A DNA stretch of 64,000 nt, taken from positions 8,317,576 to 8,381,575 of the forward strand of contig JADWOT020000010.1 of assembly GCA_036345935.2 (NCBI GenBank), given 5' to 3'. This document shows positions 58,841-64,000 of the stretch, piece by piece; the first letter of the stretch is position 1, and the number at the start of each line of letters is the position of its first letter. This DNA is from Taenia hydatigena (Eukaryota > Platyhelminthes > Cestoda > Cyclophyllidea > Taeniidae). Below the pieces are notes generated by a model. It did not search any database and was not told where the DNA came from. It saw only the letters and a list, made by a program, of their open reading frames with translations. A program made the position numbers and the translations under genes.

Positions 58841-59860
58841 ATTTTGGACACTTTCCAAACCAGTAACACTGCAAACAGCATTGTGACGCGAGTGCAAATT
58901 CCACTGATGCATGAAATCGTGCAGACTAAGGCAAGGCTGTCACGAATACATCACCCTCTTCATGAGTCGTTGTCATTGCTAACTGATAACATGAACATCA
59001 GCACTTCACGATTGGTGTGCAGAGTCCTCGATGCTCACCCAATTGAGAGTTAGTGTGCTACCTCACTATCGTGCACGCTGTTGTAATTACTTGCTTAAAA
59101 ATCTTCCTATCTTACCGATGCTTGATGACCTCTCATTTTACCGTTAACTCAACACACAACTGTGTGCATGCTGAGGAAAGCGAGTGATCTTTGACAGCTA
59201 AGCCGAAGCTACTTTTGTGAGCAGCGTTGACTGATGATTGTGTGGGAGAGGATGGACCTGCTTAGTGGATTGAAGAAGGGCGTGGTGTTGACCGCATTGC
59301 TCTGTGGTGTCGTTTCGGTGAATCTCTCGCTCCTATTCAAACAAATGCAATTCAATCTGCGCACTGCACTAATGCGCGGATAACCTCTAGCGGCATCCTT
59401 ACTGGACAACTGTTGTGTGTGGAAAACAGTACCGGTGCAAAGGGCAGGAGTTGCACCTGTGTGAGAAATACTATGGATTCATAGTCCCATACATAAACAC
59501 TTGGAGCGCTCATGTCCTTCCCTTCAGTTGCGAAATTGACTTCTGTCTAAGAATTACACCACATAGATCGAGATGTGTATTTCACTAAATCGCTTTAGCT
59601 GTGAAAAATGATAGGTTTCTACTTTCTTCCAAAGGAAAACGGGCTTCCTATTAAAGCCTTGCCTTCGCCAGCTCCTTAAGTGTTTCGATTGCGTTCATTG
59701 GTAATATGCAGTTTGGTACTCAACGCTGGCCGATCTCCTGCGCTTATCTGGGTTCTGCTACTGTTCTCCGCATTCTCAATCACCTCTTTGTAAATCAAGT
59801 GTGTGTGTGTGAGTAATTAGGTTGAAAGGGGCCTTTTCGATCTCCAACTACTGCTGTAAT
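58841..59860 (+). repeat. Repeat C, copy 3, with linker to H
   Basis: Colinear with 27361-28399. The + frame 58844-59053 contains HEIVQTKARLSRIHHPLHES and then LSLLTDNMNISTSRLV. The A copies show an in-frame relative, LSHVLPIVHESLSLPSGNMN, which argues that + is the coding sense of C. Confidence 0.75.
59234..59383 (+). other. Micro-frame encoding one hydrophobic helix (C copy 3)
   Basis: ATG to TAA, 49 codons: MIVWERMDLLSGLKKG, then VVLTALLCGVVSVNLSLLF, then KQMQFNLRTALMRG. Two polar substitutions in the helix compared with copies 1 and 2 suggest decay. Confidence 0.4.
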
Positions 59861-60299
59861 GGTAGGGACCTTACGTGTGAACTTACTTACATGTGGCTTA
59901 AGAAATGGGCACTCGAGTCTTTGCGTTTGAGAACAGCAAGTAGCAGAAGCTCAGCGGCTTGCACTAACTAATACTGCGGGACTTAAGGAAAATAGAGCGG
60001 TAAATATGCATTGAAATGAGCAAGCACCAGTGTCGGTTGCCTCTCCTCAACTGATAAAACAAACGCAGAACATCGCCGTAGATTTGACATTTCACATTCT
60101 CAACGCATTTCTGGTTTCAGACTGCTGGGTTTCGAGAATTACTAACCGCTTCACAACGGTGAGCAATTCAAATGGTACAATTTCTGCGAGAATTTGAAGA
60201 CCATACACAAACATTTTTCTTCCTCCTCCTCCTCCTCCACGTCCTCGTTCTCGCGACAAACGGTGGCTCTCTGTTAAACGTATCAGTTCGACTGAGAAT
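59861..60299 (+). repeat. Repeat H, copy 3
   Basis: Matches 10831-11180 and leads into repeat A in the same way. Contains a CCTCCTCCTCCTCC run near 60222-60238. Confidence 0.7.
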
Positions 60300-61535
60300 C
60301 TTGAGCAGGCAATTTAGCATCAACTTGCATTTATTTTGAAGAGAACTCGCATAATCGTTGTGACTAAATACCAATTTCAAACGAATTGATGCCAACGGTG
60401 TGCAAGAACTTATGCAGATTCGTTGTTGTTGCCGCCACTACTACATACGTGTCAACGAAACCCAATATGTCGATACATACTGTGCGAAATGAAGATGTCA
60501 TTGGCCATTGCTGTTTTGACTCGGCACCACGAAGTGTGACGGGTGCCCAAGTAAGGCAGTGGGTGTTCACTCCACCCACATCTGTGTGACTGCTGCTTTC
60601 TCGATAAAGGAAGGAATGAACACCAAACTGATTGTGGAATCGGCTAACCAGTGGCGGCAAGTCAAACGAAATAAGATTTAGGCAACGTGAGGAATACTAG
60701 CGCACCAATTGCGGCCACACCATCAGCTTTGAGAGCATGTTTAAAACAAGTAGGACCAAACGGTCGACGTTAAGCTGAGTGCGAAGTACAATAAATGACA
60801 CCATTTGCAGAGAATAGATTTCCACGACTAAATTCATTTTGTGTGGTACGCAATCGCAACCATCACCTCATCCTATGTGTGCAAGATACGAGACAAGGAT
60901 CAATATCGAAATTGAATGGAACTGTGCATAGAACTGTGATTACTCACACATCTCAACGCAATTAATTTGTGCTCACCCATTGTTTTTGTTTTCCATATGC
61001 AAAGGGTGCTCACTAGGAATGCCGCCAGAGGTCATATACGCATTCACACAACGCGTTGGTGGGAATGCTGGTATGAGCTAATCAGTAGGAAAATCACCAC
61101 AACTGTGGCTGTGGGCCGTGCGATGACAACCAAAGCCTTCTTCTGTCTACTAGGCGGGTTCATTCTCCCACCCAGTATCATCAATCAATACTTCGCACAA
61201 GAATTATTTCAGCTTGCCTGCCTACAACCCAGTGATTTCCTCAGCATCCCAACAACCCTAAATGCAGTTGGCATTGCAATTTTAAGGCATGAAGCGCGAG
61301 TAGACTAGCAGCATTATAAGTAGAGCTAATCACAACGCTCACTGTGTGAGACGAATGTCACGCTAATTAAGTAACCCACGAGCCCTTCAATTCGAGGCAC
61401 ATGGGGATAGTAAACAGCACTAGATTTTGGGAAGTGGTGTTGTTGGCTCAATAGTGAGTGAATTACCAAAACTAAGACAAAGGACAATGTGGTAAACACC
61501 ACGCCCCTCTCCCACTCTGTTGGTGGTTCCACCCT
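60300..61535 (-). repeat. Repeat A, copy 4 (left arm of the palindrome)
   Basis: Coding sense read as minus. Inverted against 61553-62960 with a spacer of under 20 bases. The minus frame 61541-61326 holds the best transmembrane module. The FN3-like module at 60850-60665 is broken. On + there are exon-like segments at 60386-60550 and 60610-60681, separated by a 59-base GT-AG interval. Confidence 0.85.
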
Positions 61536-61541
61536 CAACAC
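61326..61541 (-). pseudogene. Transmembrane module, best copy (A copy 4)
   Basis: A 71-codon uninterrupted frame. VEPPTEWERG precedes the hydrophobic run VVFTTLSFVLVLVIHSLL; then come SQQHHFPKSSAVYYPHV, a second hydrophobic patch IEGLVGYLISVTF and the end VSHSERCD with a TAG. Copies 1 and 2 keep the tail and its stop, copy 5 keeps only part. This is the expected layout for the last exon of a single-pass surface protein with a short cytoplasmic tail. No signal peptide or ectodomain is joined to it here. Confidence 0.45.
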
Positions 61542-61552
61542 AACTTATGCAT

Positions 61553-62960
61553 CCGTGTCACGCAATGAATGATGCTGTTTATTTTGAAATGCTAGATATT
61601 GTAGCTCTTGTGGCACTTTTGATACCACCAACAATGTGGCCAGTGTTCAGTCAGGAGTGTGGAATTCATCCTCGCTCAAAGTGTGGAGGCAGTGAAAAGG
61701 CTGTCACACGTACTTCCCATTGTCCATGAGTCGTTGTCTTTGCCTAGTGGTGACATGAACGTCAGTGCTTTCAGGATGGACTCGAATCGACAAGACCCAC
61801 GCACACTTTCACAATTACTCTACCATAGTGCCTGTCATTGCCCAGAAATGACTAATTGAAAAGCATTGGTTGATGGGACTGTGTAGAGCGTGAAACCATC
61901 AAAAGGATGGAAGAGAGGCGTGGTTTTTACCACATTGCCCTTTGCCGTACTTTTGGCAATTCACTCACTGTTGAGCCAACAACACCACTTTCCAAAATCT
62001 AGTGCCGTTTGCTATCCCTATGTGGCTTAAAATGAAGGGCTCGTGGGTTACTTCATTAGCGTGAGGTTCGTCCCATACTCAGCGTTGTAATTAGCTCTGC
62101 TGATAATGTTGTTATTTTACTCATGCCTCATGCCTTAAAATTGCAATGCCAACTGCAGTCAGAGCCGCTGGGATGCTGAGGAAATCACTGGGTTGTAGGC
62201 AGGCAAGCTGAAATAATTCTTGTGCGAAGTATTGATTGATGATACTGGGTGGGAGAATGAACCCGCCTAGTAGACAGAAGAAGGCTTTGGTTGTCATCGC
62301 ACGGCCCACAGCCACAGTTGTGGTGATTTTCCTACTGATTAGCTCATACCAGCATTCCCACCAACGCGTTGTGTGAATGCGTATATGACCTCTGGCGGCA
62401 TTCCTAGTGAGCACCCTTTGCATATGGAAAACAAAAACAATGGAGCGAGCAGAAATTAATTACGTTAGGATGTGTGTGTTATCACAGTTCTATGCACAGT
62501 TGCATTCAATTTCGGCATTGATCCTTGCCTCGTATCTTGCACACATAAGATGAGGTGATAGTAGCCATTGCGTACTGCACAAAATGAATAGTCGTGGAAA
62601 TCTATTCTCTGCGAATGGTGTCATTTATTGTACTTCGGGCTCAGCTTAACGTCGTTCGTTGGGACCTAATTGGTTTGAACATGCTGCCAAAGCTGATGGT
62701 GGGGCTGCACTCACGTTGCCTAAATCTTATTTCGTTTGACTTACTGCCACTGGTTAGCCGATTCCACAATCAATTTGGTGTTCGTTCCTTCCTTTATCGA
62801 GAAAGCAGCAGTCACACAGATGCGGGCCGAGTGAATGTCCACTGCCTTACCTAGATACGCCATCACACTTCGTGATGTCGAGGCTCAATTAACTATGGTT
62901 AACAACATCTGCAATGTGTGCAGAACTATATGTTAAGAAGTTAATGCCTCTTGTGTCCAA
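61553..62960 (+). repeat. Repeat A, copy 5 (right arm of the palindrome)
   Basis: Reverse complement of copy 4. Between about 61000 and 61250, mirrored at about 62170-62420, the arms are nearly base-identical, whereas flanking patches differ clearly (for example AACAACCCTAAATG against AGCGGCTCTGACTG). Its outer end extends into a part of repeat C (to about 63140), shared with 24530-24690. Transmembrane modules lie at 61861-62030 and 62250-62400, both with stops nearby. Confidence 0.85.
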
Positions 62961-63140
62961 GTTAGAGGTTTTGGTTTTCGGCTATGGACTAGATGGTCCA
63001 TTCGCCTCTGTCTACGAGGTTGAATTGTAGGTTTCTGTCATGCTGAAATTGTTCGCAGGTGCAACATTTGCACTCATTCTTGGGCTGGATGTCGAACTTG
63101 TTACCGCAAGAATTTGTAACAGTTCTGGTTAGCTTTGTGA
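62961..63140 (-). repeat. Inverted partner of 24530-24720
   Basis: Continues the inverted correspondence of A copy 5 with A copy 3 and its C neighbour. Ends near the CAGTTCTGGTTAG motif. Confidence 0.7.
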
Positions 63141-64000
63141 CTAAATGTTTTGCGAGATTTGCACTAGCGAGTTTAAACTATGCCGCACGATTTGCCTTTT
63201 CATTCCTTGGTGCTAATCCGCTTCATTTTAGTAAACCTAGTTTCTCGAGAAGTGTATCATATCTTGTTGACAGACAATACGTGGGTATTTCCGTTTTTTT
63301 TTACAAAAGGATTAGCATTTCCAGTGGTTGATGCATATTGGTTGCGCAAAGTGTTTTGATTTCGAATACATGGCATTCAATTTGTGACACCGAATCTCTA
63401 TGAATGCAAAGACTGTGCAGAGATGAAACGATGTAATGTAGGTTCGACTGCCACTTGATTTGCCATAGCGCTCTCGACGGCACTTGATGAGTGGCAGCTC
63501 TGTTTAACTTCGAGCAAATTATTCGATCATCCGTGGAACACGCGATCGTCTCATCTGCTCAGTAGAGCCTACCCACACTGAAGGCGAAACTCCATGGTTC
63601 ACACGCCCTTCGCCTCTATATGCTGGGCTCCTCTTAGGCTCATGAAAGACACCTAGTCTCCGAAATCAGCCTGTACGAGTTCAGCTTTTGTGAACAATGC
63701 AACAGAGACTGCTAATCAGCTTGATGCTGAATTGAGAGAACAGTCGGAATAAAGTGGAATCAAACACCTATTTTACTGTTATTGCTGTACGGCCCACCAC
63801 TCACTCAAACGTTGTATAGCCAAACCCATCGAAGTGACTCGAGACTGTCTGCATTGCGAGCCAGCTTTACTTAATTCTACAGCCACAGTAGCCTCGATTT
63901 GAAGCTGTCACACAGCCTCCGATAGCAATGCGATCGCACCTCATTTAAATGTAAAGCATAACTCTTGATTTGTTGCACCAGTTTCTTTCAGCCGCATGAT
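63141..64000. other. No gene identified
   Basis: Unique sequence to the window end. The + frame 63059-63331 starts in repeat sequence and contains hydrophobic stretches, but no domain or splice support is visible. Confidence 0.5.

Noticed and set aside
1..64000. CRISPR array, bacterial operon or prophage
   Set aside because: No regularly spaced short repeats, no ribosome-binding-site/gene trains and no frames of bacterial gene length.
1..64000. tRNA or rRNA genes
   Set aside because: I looked for cloverleaf-like B-box (GGTTCRANYCC) contexts and long GC-rich conserved rRNA segments and found none that hold up by eye. A dedicated RNA search could still find one.

Overview
The window is metazoan nuclear DNA, not prokaryotic, organellar or viral. 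Open frames are short (the longest is 191 codons, inside a repeat). GT-AG splice signals recur at plausible exon edges, simple-sequence runs are scattered through it, and no rRNA, tRNA, operon or CRISPR array is visible. Base composition, short introns and remnants that look like fibronectin type III (FN3) and transmembrane protein exons would fit a parasitic flatworm, perhaps a tapeworm. That is an inference and no gene here proves it. There is one undefined base at 355 and a 36-base gap at 51412-51447.

Layout. About two thirds of the window (1-3.4 kb, 8.1-34.5 kb, 51.4-63.2 kb) is a mosaic of long, old, low-copy duplications. I call them F (2.4 kb, three copies), E (3.3 kb, two direct copies and one partial inverted copy), A (1.3-1.6 kb, five copies in both orientations), B (0.7 kb, four copies), C (0.6 kb, three copies), D, G and H (two or three copies each). 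A copies form two head-to-head inverted pairs, 11.2-15.2 kb and 60.5-62.9 kb. The second pair has a core that is nearly base-identical between its arms. F, E, B and C repeat in the same + orientation but in rearranged order at 15-28 kb and 51-60 kb. A unique block of about 16.8 kb (34.5-51.3 kb) separates the two repeat-rich parts. It holds only scattered exon-like pieces, including a well-bounded 87-nt exon candidate on the minus strand, and a long stretch with a purine-rich + strand.

Interpretation. Several repeats carry broken coding pieces that keep the same frame across diverged copies: FN3-like last strands (F, E, A, and a tandem pair near 5 kb), followed in A and C by a membrane-proximal segment and one hydrophobic helix. 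I read this as decayed copies of a multi-exon FN3/transmembrane surface-protein family, broken by stops and frameshifts and rearranged as inverted and permuted blocks. The opposite strand of A and B also holds open, splice-flanked frames, so the coding strand is not settled there. A separate 0.8-kb segment (54.9-55.7 kb) looks like a decayed LTR-retrotransposon RNase H/integrase remnant and is missing from the inverted E copy. No intact gene can be claimed anywhere in the window.
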